From positions 136,053-200,052 of the forward strand of contig CAYUVH010000049.1 of the NCBI GenBank assembly GCA_964448135.1: 64,000 bases of DNA. Direction: 5' to 3'. How positions within the stretch are numbered: the stretch's first letter is position 1; every line of letters starts with the position of its first letter. Both the position numbers and the translations under genes were made by a program. Shown here piece by piece: positions 1 to 9,339 of the stretch. The notes beneath the pieces were generated by a model, which saw nothing but the letters and a program-made list of their open reading frames with translations, was not told where the DNA came from and did no database searches. The DNA comes from CAYUVH01 sp964448135 (GTDB taxonomy: Bacteria > Verrucomicrobiota > Verrucomicrobiia > Limisphaerales > UBA8199).

Positions 1-3000
1 GACGAGAACGTTCGTATCGAGCGACGCGGCGGTGTGGAGGAAGGACGAGAGGAGATCGCCGTCAGCGCCGATGGCGATGGAGCGATAGGTGGCGTTGGTG
101 TCGTTTACGAACTGGGAACTGGCCTTGATGTTCCAGCCGCAGCGTGGGGCGCAACTGCGCGTAAAATTCAGCAGCGGGGTGGATGGGCCGCCGTTTATGT
201 CGGGGAGGCTGAGGTTGAAACTTGCGCCGTTTGATTCGCTGAAATCCAACAGGGTGGTGAAGGTCAGTTTGTCCGAGGGGCCGAAGGCGAGACGGAGGCC
301 GTCCTGCCCGGATGCGCCGAAGGGGCCGAGGTCCACGCCGGTGCCGCCGCCGGGAAGCGCGGGGCGGGCGGAGATCACGCTGCCGCCGAAGCCGGTGCCC
401 GGCAGATCAATCGCGACGCTGATGATGATGCAGCCCCAGCGGGTATACCACGGGCGGACGTTGACGGTGAAGGTGCAGGATGAGGCGACGCCGCAGGCGT
501 TCGTCGCGGTGCAGGTTACGGTGGTGGCTCCGAGCGGGAAGACGCTGCCGGAGGGCGGTGAGCAGACGACGGGGCCGACGTTGTAGTAGGCGATGGGAGT
601 GAAATAAGCGATAGCGCCGCCGGTGCAGGTGAGCAGGTATTGGTTGACCGGACACACAATGTAGGGCGCCGGCGCATTGACGTAGTACGGCAGTTGGCAG
701 CTTGCGGTTGGGCCGCCGCAACGCGAGAAGGAGACGGTGATGTTGGTGACGCCGGGGCCGACGATGGTGCCGGGTGGAGGATATTGGGTAATTTGGATGG
801 GACCGCAATTGGTGTTGCCGCCGGAGACGCAGGGAGAGTTCGTGAGCAACGACAGGTTGGGGATGACACCCGAGCAGGCATTGGTCGTCAGCAGCGGGAG
901 AATGGAATCCTGGAGACAGCCGCAATTGACGACGATCGGCGAGTTGTTTGTGACGATGATCATCTGGCTCAGGCTGGAGGAATTGCCGCAGGAATCGGTA
1001 AAGGTCCAGATATGCGTGGCGGAGAAGGGGCAGACGCTGTTCGTCACCGTGTTAATGGTGGTGGTGATATTCGTGCCGCTGCAGGCGTCGTAGGCGCTGA
1101 CGTTGTCGAAGGCCGCGGAGCCGCCGCAGGGGATCAGCTTTTCGGCGACGAAGCCGGTGCAGACGCTTTCGACATGGACATCCTCGAAGTAATAGTAGGA
1201 AAGACCGGTTTCGGGGCCGGTGGCAGGGACGGCGGTGGTGGCGGTGTCGGTGTGGAAATTTCCGAGCGTGAGATATTGTTCACCACCAACGGCGGTGTAG
1301 AGGCCCTGCACGAGCATCCACGTATTCGTGGAGGTGAGCGGATTCGAGGAGGGATTTTCCACCTGGGGTATGACAGGCAGCACGCCCATGTAGCTGAAAT
1401 TCGTGACAGGCGTCGGGGAAAGGTATGCGCCGATTTCCGAGATGGCCCAGCCAGCGGCGTCGGTGAGGTTGACGCGGAAGGAAACGGAATACGTTCGGCC
1501 TGCCACCAATGGAGAGAGCAGGGGTGCCTGGAGATACTCGCGGTAGCAGGCGTTGGTGTCGTTGCCGAAATTACGCGAGTAAATACATGCGCCGGCGTAG
1601 CCATTGCCGGAGAAAGGCGTTTGGGTGCCCATGAAGTTCGCGGGCACGGAGACGAAGGTGTTGCTGTGGGCGCAGGTGTTGAAATAATCGGGCGTGGCAA
1701 ACGTGGGTTGGTACCACGGCGACGCGAGATTGATCATCGAAAGACCGGTCGGGCACGAGTTGAACAGGTCGAACTGCGGATTGAGAACGAGATTGGTCGG
1801 CGAACAGAAAATGACGGGCGGGTTGGTATCAATCATCGTGACGGACTGGCTCCACGAGTTCGAATTGCCGCATTGATCGGTGAGGCTCCAGGTGCGCGTA
1901 ACCACGTGCGGACAGATGCCGTTCGTGACGGTGCTCGCGACGGCTACGTTGATGTTCGTCCCGCTGCACGCGTCGAAGGCGACAGGGGTGTCGAAGACCA
2001 GGGGAGCGCCACAAAGTATGGTCTTGTTGGTGGACTGGGCGGGACACAATGCCCGAACCGAGACGTCGTCATAAAGGTAATAGGCCTGGTTCGTGAAAAA
2101 AGGATACCAGCTTGGATTTGCCACCGCGGTCGTTCCCGCGTCGGTAAAGAAATTGCCGAGAGTCAGATGGTCTTCGCCACCCGCGGCGACGAAGGTCCCC
2201 TGCACGAGCATCCAGGTGTTGGTGGATGAAAGGATATTGGTCGGAGGATTGACGTATTGGGGTACGACATTCATCACGCCCTGCGAATTCAAGAAGACCG
2301 GTCCGGTGGAGAAATGAGCGCCGAGGTCGGCGATGGCCTGGTCGGAAAAATCCGCGAGACTGACATGGAAGGAAACCTGGTAGGTCATCCCGCCAATCAG
2401 GGAGGAGAGCAGGGGCACTTGCAGGTATTCGCGATATGACGCGGCGAGGTTATTGCTGTTGATCTTGGAATAGGCGAAGGCGCCGGCGTAGCCCTGGCCG
2501 CTAAAAGGCGTCTGACTGCCGAAGAAATTCGTTGGAACCGAAACCTGCGGCCAGTTGGCGCAGGTATTCAGATAATCCGGCGTAGCCACGCTCGGGCTAT
2601 ACCAAGGCGCGGCGAGGCCCAATTGGCTGAAGAAACTCGGGCAGGCAGTGTGGTTTTCAAATTGCGGATTCGGGACCAGGTTCGCGCCGGGGGCGCAGAG
2701 GACCATGGGTGGATTGGTGTCCACGATGGTGACGGTCTGGCTGAACCAGTTGGTGTTGCCGCACTGGTCGGTGAGTTTCCAGGTGCGCGTCACGGCCTGC
2801 GGGCAAGTGCCATTCGTGGTGGTCGTGGTTGTGACGCTGACGTTGTTTCCGCTGCAACTGTCGTACGGCACCGGCGCGTCAAACACCCACGCGGAGCCGC
2901 ACTGGACTGTTTTGTTGGTCAGGGGATTGCAGATCGCCACGATCGAGACGTCGTCGAAGTAATAGTAGGCGATATTGCCGCCGAATCCGCTGGCGGGCGC

Positions 3001-4158
3001 GCCGGTCGTCAGGGGATCAGGCAGGAAATTGCCGAGGACCAAATAACTTTCGCCGCCCAGCGCCGTGTAGGTGCCCTGGATGAGCGTCCAGTTAGTGGTC
3101 GAGGTAATGATGTTGGCGGATGGATTGACGATTTGCGGCGGGAAGTTCAGCACCCCGGTGGACGGATTCATCGGCGTTCCGTAACTCGTGAGCGGTATGG
3201 GTGAGAGCCGCGCGCCGATCTCCGCAATGGCGTAGGCATACTGTGCGCCGCGAGTGACATGGAAAGAGACCAGGTACTGCTGGCCGGGGGCCAGCGGCAC
3301 CGCCAGCGGCACTTCCAGATACTCGCGATAATAATTCGTCGGATTGCCGAGGGTCCCGTAAACAAAGGCGCCGCCATAACCCTGGCCGCTCAACGGGACG
3401 CAAACACCCACGGCATTGGTCGGAGTCGAGACGGGCGAGCCCGGGCCGCCGCAACTGTTGAAATAGTCCGACGTGGCGTCCGTGGGCAGGAACCACGGGT
3501 AGGCGTAGTTGAATTGGGAGACGGCGGTTGGGCAATTGGTGTAGAACTCAAAATTTCCGTTCGGCACCAGATTGATGCCCGAACATTGCGACGTGGGCAT
3601 GGTGGTATCCACGACCGTGACGATTTGCGTGCAGTCACCGTAATTGCCGCAGGCGTCGTCGGCGTGCCAGACCTGGGTGATGATTTTCGGGCAGGTGCCG
3701 TTGGTAGTGCTGCCCATGTCCCAGACCATGATATTGGTATCGCAACAGGTGGAGCTCCAAATTGGCTGATCGAAAGTCCAAAGCGAACCGCACTCGACGG
3801 TTTTGTTCGTGGGACAAGTGACGGTAAAAACCGGCGCGGGCGCCGTAACCGTGAAACCGACGATGCACTGGACGAGGTTGCTCTGGTTGTCCAGCACGTT
3901 AAGGCTGATGGAGTAAGTGCCCGGGGTGAGGATCGTGCCGGCGGGGGGCGATTGATTGCAGGTGCCGGCGAGGACGTTGGTGGAGAAACAATTGGTTCCG
4001 AGCGAGCACAGCGCGGGCACAACGCCCGAGCAATTGGTCACTTGGAGCGCGGGGAGATTGGCCAGACAAGTGCAGTCCACGGCTTGCAAGGCGCGTGCGG
4101 AGATGACCGAAGCTGCCAGGGCCAGACTGAACCAGGCGGAGCGAATGAGGGTTTTCAA
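1..4158 (-). CDS. Giant secreted HYR-domain protein, C-terminus cut by the window edge
   Basis: An open frame of 1386 codons runs from a TTG at 4158 to base 1 without a stop, so the C-terminus is missing. The start was chosen because it opens a signal peptide (KTLIRSAWFSLALAASVISARA); no ATG precedes it in frame. HYR-type (hyalin repeat) domains with CPTNKTVECG, VTRTWxxTDxCGN and VTxVDTxxP patterns lie near 3840-3610, 2935-2705, 2050-1815, 1160-955 and 700-470. Between the first four lie three copies of a 200-residue module opening NLVPNxxFE and ending YYFDDVSV, with conserved PW..P..ATPDYxNTC, SGxGYAGAF, YREYLQxPL and GGExYLTLGNF. That module resembles one I know from large Bacteroidetes cell-surface proteins. 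It is cysteine-rich. Its role is inferred as adhesion or carbohydrate binding outside the cell. No catalytic domain is visible in the part present. Confidence 0.85.
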   Translation of the reverse strand, partial: MKTLIRSAWFSLALAASVISARALQAVDCTCLANLPALQVTNCSGVVPALCSLGTNCFSTNVLAGTCNQSPPAGTILTPGTYSISLNVLDNQSNLVQCIVGFTVTAPAPVFTVTCPTNKTVECGSLWTFDQPIWSSTCCDTNIMVWDMGSTTNGTCPKIITQVWHADDACGNYGDCTQIVTVVDTTMPTSQCSGINLVPNGNFEFYTNCPTAVSQFNYAYPWFLPTDATSDYFNSCGGPGSPVSTPTNAVGVCVPLSGQGYGGAFVYGTLGNPTNYYREYLEVPLAVPLAPGQQYLVSFHVTRGAQYAYAIAEIGARLSPIPLTSYGTPMNPSTGVLNFPPQIVNPSANIITSTTNWTLIQGTYTALGGESYLVLGNFLPDPLTTGAPASGFGGNIAYYYFDDVSIVAICNPLTNKTVQCGSAWVFDAPVPYDSCSGNNVSVTTTTTTNGTCPQAVTRTWKLTDQCGNTNWFSQTVTIVDTNPPMVLCAPGANLVPNPQFENHTACPSFFSQLGLAAPWYSPSVATPDYLNTCANWPQVSVPTNFFGSQTPFSGQGYAGAFAYSKINSNNLAASYREYLQVPLLSSLIGGMTYQVSFHVSLADFSDQAIADLGAHFSTGPVFLNSQGVMNVVPQYVNPPTNILSSTNTWMLVQGTFVAAGGEDHLTLGNFFTDAGTTAVANPSWYPFFTNQAYYLYDDVSVRALCPAQSTNKTILCGAPLVFDTPVAFDACSGTNINVAVASTVTNGICPHVVTRTWSLTDQCGNSNSWSQSVTMIDTNPPVIFCSPTNLVLNPQFDLFNSCPTGLSMINLASPWYQPTFATPDYFNTCAHSNTFVSVPANFMGTQTPFSGNGYAGACIYSRNFGNDTNACYREYLQAPLLSPLVAGRTYSVSFRVNLTDAAGWAISEIGAYLSPTPVTNFSYMGVLPVIPQVENPSSNPLTSTNTWMLVQGLYTAVGGEQYLTLGNFHTDTATTAVPATGPETGLSYYYFEDVHVESVCTGFVAEKLIPCGGSAAFDNVSAYDACSGTNITTTINTVTNSVCPFSATHIWTFTDSCGNSSSLSQMIIVTNNSPIVVNCGCLQDSILPLLTTNACSGVIPNLSLLTNSPCVSGGNTNCGPIQITQYPPPGTIVGPGVTNITVSFSRCGGPTASCQLPYYVNAPAPYIVCPVNQYLLTCTGGAIAYFTPIAYYNVGPVVCSPPSGSVFPLGATTVTCTATNACGVASSCTFTVNVRPWYTRWGCIIISVAIDLPGTGFGGSVISARPALPGGGTGVDLGPFGASGQDGLRLAFGPSDKLTFTTLLDFSESNGASFNLSLPDINGGPSTPLLNFTRSCAPRCGWNIKASSQFVNDTNATYRSIAIGADGDLLSSFLHTAASLDTNVLV

Positions 4159-4459
4159 AGGTGGTGCGCCGCGACAGAGGTGCGAGCGTCTGCGGCCGGT
4201 TAGTAAAACCGGCGGTCTGCCCGCACAAAGACGCGATTAGTTGGTGGTTAACGCGGTGCTTTGTACGAGCGCGAGGTTACAGTCCGGTGGCGAAAAATGC
4301 AATGGGGAAGATTGAGGGCGGATAAGGTTAAAACGTTAAAAAGTTAAAAGGGGAAATGGGAGTTGTGGGAATTTTTATTTGCGGGAGGGAATGTTCCGGG
4401 GCTACCGTCCATGGTCGTGGACCGGGCCAACCCCCGCCGCGGCCGCGAATCGGAAGTCT
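4159..4459. promoter_or_regulatory. Divergent intergenic region between the HYR gene and glgP
   Basis: This stretch separates two divergent genes and must hold both promoters. It contains an AT-rich patch at about 4325-4380 with several TTAAAA/GTTAAAA repeats, unlike the GC-rich surroundings. I cannot assign -35 and -10 boxes with confidence. A GGAAG element lies just before the chosen glgP ATG at 4460. Confidence 0.4.
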
Positions 4460-6610
4460 ATGACCAACAAACCATTGACGAACAGTGAGTTGACGGAACT
4501 GATCAAAAGCCTGAACCGGCTGGCCCACAACATCTGGTGGACCTGGGACCAGGAGGCGCAGGATGTGTATTCGGAATTGTCGCCGCGGGGCTGGCAGAAT
4601 CTATATCACAACGCGGTGGCGATTCTGCGCGAAGTTTCGGAGCCGGAATTGCGCGCACGCCTGCAGGAGCCGAATTTTTACGCGCAGGTCAAGGAGATGC
4701 TCCAGTCGTTCGATGAATACCTGAACGAGAAGAATACCTATGGACGCAAAGTGGCTCCCGGGCTGCAGCAGAATCCGGTGGCCTATTTCTCGGCGGAGTT
4801 CGGCTTCCATGAAACACTGCCCATCGCGGCCGGTGGCCTGGGCATGCTGGCGGCGGACCACGCGAAGGCGGCGAGCGATCTGGACATCGGATTCGTCGGC
4901 ATCAGCCTGTTCTATCGCGAAGGTTATTTTCAGCAGTCCATCAATGCGGACAACTGGCAGACGGAATACTACACGCTGCTCGAACCGAAGAATCTCCCGG
5001 TGGAGCCCGTGCTGGACGACAAGGGGCAGCCCATCGTGTGCCGGGTGGCCATTGGCATGAACGAAGTGGCGTTCCACGCGTGGCGGGTGAATGTGGGCCG
5101 CGTGCCGGTGTATTTACTGGACGCGAACCGGCCGGAGAATGAGCAGACTTTCCGGGATCTTACGTTGCGCGTGTACGGCGGTGACAGCACGACGCGCATC
5201 ATGCAGGAGATGTTGCTGGGCATCGGTGGGGTGCGCTTGTTGCGCACGCTGGGGGTGAAGCCCTCGCTGTTCCACATGAACGAAGGGCACGCGGCGTTTC
5301 TCACGCTGGAGTTGATCCGGGAGAAGATGAAGGAGGGCAAGGATTTCGGTGCCGCGTCGCAGGCGACGAAGGCCGAGTGTCTTTTCACGACGCATACACC
5401 GGTCGAAGCCGGGCACGATCGGTTCAGTCCGAGCCTGATGGATTACGCGATGCAGAAGTATCGCAGCGAGATCCCGGCGAATTTCGCCGAGATCATGAAG
5501 CTCGGCCGCGTGAAACCGGACGACGGCAACGAGCCGTTCTGCATGACGGTGCTGGCGCTGAAGCTCTCGCGCGCGGCGAACGGCGTCAGTGAACTGCATG
5601 GACGCGTGAGCCGGCACATGTGGCATTCGCTGTATCCGGACAAGTCCGTGGAGCAGGTGCCGATCGGGCATATCACCAATGGGGTTCACCTGGTCGGCTG
5701 GATGAAGGGCACCGCCCGGCGGGCATTCCATCGCAAGCTGCTGGGGATGGGGGTGAAGTCGCTGCACTGGGAGGCGGAGATGAACAAGCCGGAGTTCTGG
5801 CAGAAGATGGCGGATCCGGGCTTCATCAGCGACGAGGAGATCTGGGCGTTTCGATACAAGCTGCGCCGCGAGCTGATTGAGTTCGCGCGACGGCGCTTGC
5901 CGATGCAGGGACAGCGGGGCGGGCTGAAGGACTTCATCGCCTTCGACCAGCTGTTGGACGCGAATGCGCTAACGATCGGATTTGCGCGGCGGTTTGCGAC
6001 GTACAAGCGCGCGCCGCTGATCTTCCAGCAGTTCGAGAACATCGTGAAGCTCACCCGGGACAAGGATCGGCCGGTGCAATTTGTTTTCGCGGGCAAGGCC
6101 CACCCGCGCGATGACGATGGCAAACGCTACATCCAGTACATCATCCACCTCAGCAAGTACAGCGATTTGCAGGGACACCTGGTCTTCCTGGAGAATTACG
6201 ACGTGCACGTCGCGCGGCAGATGGTGGCCGGCTGCGATGTCTGGCTCAACACGCCGCGGCGTCCCCTCGAAGCCTCCGGCACCAGCGGCATGAAATGCGG
6301 CAGCCATGGTTGTTTGAATCTTTCGATTCTCGACGGCTGGTGGCGCGAGGGTTACGACGGCACGAACGGTTTCGCCATCGGCGAAGACAGCAACGCGGAG
6401 TCGGTGGAGGATCAGGATCGCACGGATAGCGCGAATCTGTACAAGGTGCTGACGCAGGAAGTCGTGCCCTTGTTCTTCGATCGCGACGATCATGGGATTC
6501 CGCGGAAATGGATTCAACGCATCCGGCGGGCATGGTCCACGCTCGCGTCCCAATACACGACCGACCGCATGGTGCGCGAGTACACGGAAAAGTATTACCT
6601 CACCAAGTAA
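4460..6610 (+). CDS. glgP: Alpha-glucan (glycogen) phosphorylase
   Basis: This 716-residue enzyme matches the bacterial alpha-glucan phosphorylase family (the shorter TIGR02094 type). The family releases glucose-1-phosphate from the non-reducing ends of alpha-1,4-glucans using pyridoxal phosphate. Visible landmarks are the N-terminal LNRLAHNIWWTWDQEA motif, the VAYFSAEFGFHETLPIAAGGLGMLAADHAKAASDL segment, FHMNEGHAAF, TTHTPVEAGHDRF, and the PLP-lysine region PLEASGTSGMK followed by LNLSILDGWWREGY. The frame is open upstream to a TTG at 4379, but the ATG at 4460 starts where homologous sequence begins and has GGAAG just upstream. It overlaps the rlmN reading frame at its 3' end. It is probably cytosolic and used in glycogen or maltodextrin mobilisation. 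Confidence 0.88.
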   Translation: MTNKPLTNSELTELIKSLNRLAHNIWWTWDQEAQDVYSELSPRGWQNLYHNAVAILREVSEPELRARLQEPNFYAQVKEMLQSFDEYLNEKNTYGRKVAPGLQQNPVAYFSAEFGFHETLPIAAGGLGMLAADHAKAASDLDIGFVGISLFYREGYFQQSINADNWQTEYYTLLEPKNLPVEPVLDDKGQPIVCRVAIGMNEVAFHAWRVNVGRVPVYLLDANRPENEQTFRDLTLRVYGGDSTTRIMQEMLLGIGGVRLLRTLGVKPSLFHMNEGHAAFLTLELIREKMKEGKDFGAASQATKAECLFTTHTPVEAGHDRFSPSLMDYAMQKYRSEIPANFAEIMKLGRVKPDDGNEPFCMTVLALKLSRAANGVSELHGRVSRHMWHSLYPDKSVEQVPIGHITNGVHLVGWMKGTARRAFHRKLLGMGVKSLHWEAEMNKPEFWQKMADPGFISDEEIWAFRYKLRRELIEFARRRLPMQGQRGGLKDFIAFDQLLDANALTIGFARRFATYKRAPLIFQQFENIVKLTRDKDRPVQFVFAGKAHPRDDDGKRYIQYIIHLSKYSDLQGHLVFLENYDVHVARQMVAGCDVWLNTPRRPLEASGTSGMKCGSHGCLNLSILDGWWREGYDGTNGFAIGEDSNAESVEDQDRTDSANLYKVLTQEVVPLFFDRDDHGIPRKWIQRIRRAWSTLASQYTTDRMVREYTEKYYLTK

Positions 6611-7709
6611 ATCGAAGGCGCCCGGCCCCGCCGGGACCGACATCCGGTCGCGAACCGCCGAAGAGCTTGAAGCGCAGTTTCGCGCGTGGGACCAGCCGGT
6701 CTATCGCGTGGCGCAGTTGCTCGAGTGGCTTTACGTGCGGCGCGTTTCAGACTGGCAGGCGATGACGAATCTGCCGAAGGCGCTGCGCGAGCGGCTGGCG
6801 GGGGAGTATCAATTGCGTTCCCTCGAATTGGTCCGCCAGCAGGGCGCGCGCGACACCACGCGAAAATATCTGTGGCGGCTCGCGGATCATTCACTGATCG
6901 AGAGTGTTTTGATTCCGGCCAACCCGGCACTTTACGGGGAGGCGAGCGACCGGCATACGCTGTGTGTCTCGACGCAGGTAGGATGTGCTTATGGGTGCAA
7001 ATTCTGCGCCAGCGGTTTGGACGGCTGGAAACGGAATTTGCAGGTGGATGAGATCGTGGGGCAGGTGATGGCCGTCGAGCGGGAAGCGGCCGGTGCGCCG
7101 GCGCGCGAGCGGGTGGTTTCCAATCTGGTGATCATGGGCATGGGCGAGCCGCTGGCGAATTACGACAATCTCCTGAAAGCGTTGAAGATCCTGAATGCGC
7201 CGTGGGGCGGGGGGATTGGCGCGCGCAAGATCACGGTTTCGACGAGCGGGCTGGCGCCGCAGATCCGCAAGCTGGCGGAGGAACCATTGCAGTTCCGGCT
7301 GGCGGTTTCGCTGCACGGCGCGACGGACGTGGTGCGCAATAAAATCATGCCGGTGAATCGCAAATACCCGTTGAGCGAACTGGCCGCGGCGTGCGAGTTT
7401 TACCAGCAGCATCGCGGGCGGATGATCACGTTCGAGTATATCCTGATTGCGGGCGTGAATGACGGCCTGGACCAGGTGAAGCCGCTGGCGGCGCTGGCGC
7501 GGCAGTTGAACGCGAAGGTGAATCTGATTCCCTACAACAAGGTGGAAGGATTGGAGTGGGAGCGTCCCTCGGAAGAGCGGCAGGAGGAGTTCCTCAAAAG
7601 GCTTGAGCAGGAGAATGTCACGGCCACCTTGCGGCGCGAAAAGGGCCACGAGATTGACGCGGCGTGCGGGCAACTTCGGCTGCGGACGGAACGGGAACTG
7701 GCGGCCTGA
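6492..7709 (+). CDS. rlmN: 23S rRNA (adenine-2503-C2) methyltransferase, radical SAM
   Basis: The product is RlmN, which methylates C2 of A2503 in 23S rRNA, and in known members also A37 of some tRNAs, using two SAM molecules. The radical-SAM cluster motif CAYGCKFC gives Cys165, 169 and 172 in this numbering. Cys158 (TLCVSTQ) and the catalytic Cys392 (AACGQLR) match the essential E. coli residues by spacing. Further motifs are VIMGMGEPLANYDN, KITVSTSGLAP, LAVSLHGATD and LIPYNKVEG. The start is a real puzzle. Homology begins near residue 54 (TAEELEAQF), yet no ATG, GTG or TTG exists in frame between the ATG at 6492 and residue 73. The ATG lies 119 bases inside glgP. Either a roughly 50-residue extension is made or a rare codon such as ATC at 6642 is used. 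Tight linkage to glgP suggests co-transcription. Confidence 0.88.
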   Translation: MGFRGNGFNASGGHGPRSRPNTRPTAWCASTRKSITSPSKSKAPGPAGTDIRSRTAEELEAQFRAWDQPVYRVAQLLEWLYVRRVSDWQAMTNLPKALRERLAGEYQLRSLELVRQQGARDTTRKYLWRLADHSLIESVLIPANPALYGEASDRHTLCVSTQVGCAYGCKFCASGLDGWKRNLQVDEIVGQVMAVEREAAGAPARERVVSNLVIMGMGEPLANYDNLLKALKILNAPWGGGIGARKITVSTSGLAPQIRKLAEEPLQFRLAVSLHGATDVVRNKIMPVNRKYPLSELAAACEFYQQHRGRMITFEYILIAGVNDGLDQVKPLAALARQLNAKVNLIPYNKVEGLEWERPSEERQEEFLKRLEQENVTATLRREKGHEIDAACGQLRLRTERELAA

Positions 7710-7723
7710 TTGGCGGCCAAGGT

Positions 7724-8626
7724 ATGGAACTGCGCCATTTGCGATATTTTGTCGCGGTCGCAGAGGAGCTTAGTTTTACGCGGGCGGCGGCAAAACTGCG
7801 CCTGGCCCAGCCGTCGCTCACCCGGCAGATTCATAATCTGGAGGACGAGTTGGGTGTGCGGCTCCTGGACCGGACAAAAAGCCAGGTCTCGCTGACGGAG
7901 GAGGGGAGGAGTTTTCTCGTGGACGCGCGGCGATTGGTGGCGTTGAGCCTCGAAAGCATCACGTCCGTTCAGCGATTCAGCCGGGGTGAATCCGGCCAAT
8001 TGAATGTTGGCTACCTTTTTAAATTCAATTTTGACCTCCTGCCGGCCACGTTGGCGAAGTTCCATGCGGCATGCCCGGAAGTGGCTGTGAATCTGTTCGA
8101 CATGTCGCCGGCCGAGCAGCTTCGCGCGCTTGAGGCGCGGAAAATTGACCTCGGCTTCGTTGGCCTGCAGCCGCCTGCCGCACGCAAAAACCTTGAGATG
8201 CTGGCCTGGGAGTGCGTCGGTCACCACAAGGTGGTGGTGGTCTTGCCGGCGAGGCATCCCCTGGCGAAGAAGCGTGCTATCAGAATAACCGATCTCAAGT
8301 CGTTGTTTTTTGTGGCGATGTCCGAGCAAACGCATCCCGGTTCGCGCGCGTGGTTGTCCAGCCTCTGCGAGCAGGCGGGGTTTACCCCGCGGATTTTGCA
8401 GGACGTGAATTTCGAATCCGGGATCATGACTTTTGTCGCTGAGGGTTTGGGGGTGACCCTCGCGCGTGAGCAAATCAGCAGGCTGCCGCACCGGGGGGTC
8501 GTGTTTCGTCCGCTGGCGGTGGCGGCGAGGGCGGATTACTGGATTGCCTGGCATCGGGAAAACCATTCCAAGGCCCTGGGCCAGTATATCGAGATCGTAA
8601 AGAAGGAGTCGGCCATCTGGCGCTGA
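7724..8626 (+). CDS. LysR-family transcriptional regulator
   Basis: This is a 300-residue LysR-type regulator. An N-terminal winged helix-turn-helix (MELRHLRYFVAVAEELSFTRAAAKLRLAQPSLTRQIHNLEDELGVRLLDR) is followed by a linker helix. A periplasmic-binding-like effector domain begins near residue 88 (GQLNVGYL) and includes LDLGFVGLQPP-like and VVVLPARHPLAKK segments. The ATG at 7724 was chosen over the upstream GTG at 7664 because the family normally opens exactly at MELRHLRYF. It lies 14 bases after rlmN and could be read through from it. The effector is not predictable; the effector domain resembles the CbbR/BenM/CatM group only in general form. No divergent target gene is adjacent, which is unusual for the family. 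Confidence 0.87.
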   Translation: MELRHLRYFVAVAEELSFTRAAAKLRLAQPSLTRQIHNLEDELGVRLLDRTKSQVSLTEEGRSFLVDARRLVALSLESITSVQRFSRGESGQLNVGYLFKFNFDLLPATLAKFHAACPEVAVNLFDMSPAEQLRALEARKIDLGFVGLQPPAARKNLEMLAWECVGHHKVVVVLPARHPLAKKRAIRITDLKSLFFVAMSEQTHPGSRAWLSSLCEQAGFTPRILQDVNFESGIMTFVAEGLGVTLAREQISRLPHRGVVFRPLAVAARADYWIAWHRENHSKALGQYIEIVKKESAIWR

Positions 8627-8855
8627 AGTCGGAACGGAGACTGGCTCGCCAGATGTTCGAGTCCCTGGTCCCATAGCCGGTGGCTATCGGCCAGATGCAA
8701 ACAAGGTATTGGCCGGCTTCGGGCTTAAAGGGGAGAATTAAAGCGGAATACTTCGTACCGCAAGCCGTCCCTGAGCCACTGGCATCGAGGAGTTGAGGGG
8801 TCACCGGGTAAAGCCAAACCAAAGAAACCACACCGAGATTAATTAATTAATTATT
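8627..8855. other. Leader region before the omega-subunit gene
   Basis: No gene is supported in this 229-base gap. It ends in an AT-rich tract of repeated TTAA units (8838-8855) directly before the ATG of the omega gene. Such a tract next to the start could keep the start region unfolded. No clear promoter or Shine-Dalgarno sequence was found. Confidence 0.45.
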
Positions 8856-9170
8856 ATGAATGCTGAATTGGTCAAACTAGCGCTGGAAAAAGTCGGCAAC
8901 CCGAATGTCCTGGTCAACCTCATCTCCCGTCGCGTCCGTCAGCTCAACTTCGGTGGTGGCGGCCAGTCCCGCCCGCTGGTGGCAAATACGGAGAATCTCG
9001 GGGTCGCGGACATTGCCTTGCGCGAACTCATCGAGGGCGCGATCGGCTGGGAGGTGCCCGAATTGCTGCCGCTGGTCCGGCGCTCGCCCAAAAAACGCAA
9101 GAAGCCCGAAGCCGAGCGCCCGCGTCCCCGCTCGCTCACTGATCAATTTCCCGCGGGAAGCCTGGGCTGA
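8856..9170 (+). CDS. rpoZ: DNA-directed RNA polymerase omega subunit, verrucomicrobial type
   Basis: The 104-residue protein opens MNAELVKLALEKVGNPNVLVNLISRRVRQLN, continues with a glycine-rich GGGGQSRPLV, and then has ADIALRELIEGAIGWE. This order matches the Rpb6/omega fold as I know it from verrucomicrobial omega subunits: an N-terminal helix, the SRRVRQL segment and the LREIxEGxI helix. Omega helps assemble and stabilise RNA polymerase around beta-prime. The C-terminus from about residue 75 is a basic tail (KKRKKPEAERPRPRS). The gene stands alone, not beside gmk or spoT as in proteobacteria. The assignment rests on motif memory, not on an alignment. Confidence 0.68.
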   Translation: MNAELVKLALEKVGNPNVLVNLISRRVRQLNFGGGGQSRPLVANTENLGVADIALRELIEGAIGWEVPELLPLVRRSPKKRKKPEAERPRPRSLTDQFPAGSLG

Positions 9171-9272
9171 GACGTTTAAATTCGTAACGCCGACCGGCAG
9201 CCGGCTATCCGTTGGCCCTTCCAGCGCCCGGAGCCAGGCTGCTTTGGGAGGACCACGCCCTGATTTTGTAAT

Positions 9273-9292
9273 GGTGTTAACAGTGTAACACC
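9273..9292. promoter_or_regulatory. Inverted repeat 1, possible operator
   Basis: GGTGTTA at 9273-9279 is the exact inverse complement of TAACACC at 9286-9292, separated by ACAGTG. It resembles the second repeat 50 bases downstream, which suggests both bind the same dimeric regulator. Confidence 0.5.
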
Positions 9293-9339
9293 GGGCGTAA
9301 CACGGAATGACCCCTATTCCACCCAATGTTTATGCGCCT

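Noticed and set aside
640..2229. Open frame of 529 codons on the plus strand
   Set aside because: It lies opposite the HYR gene, is rich in Gly, Arg and Asp without domain motifs, and mirrors a GC-rich coding strand. The minus-strand frame has a signal peptide and repeated domains.
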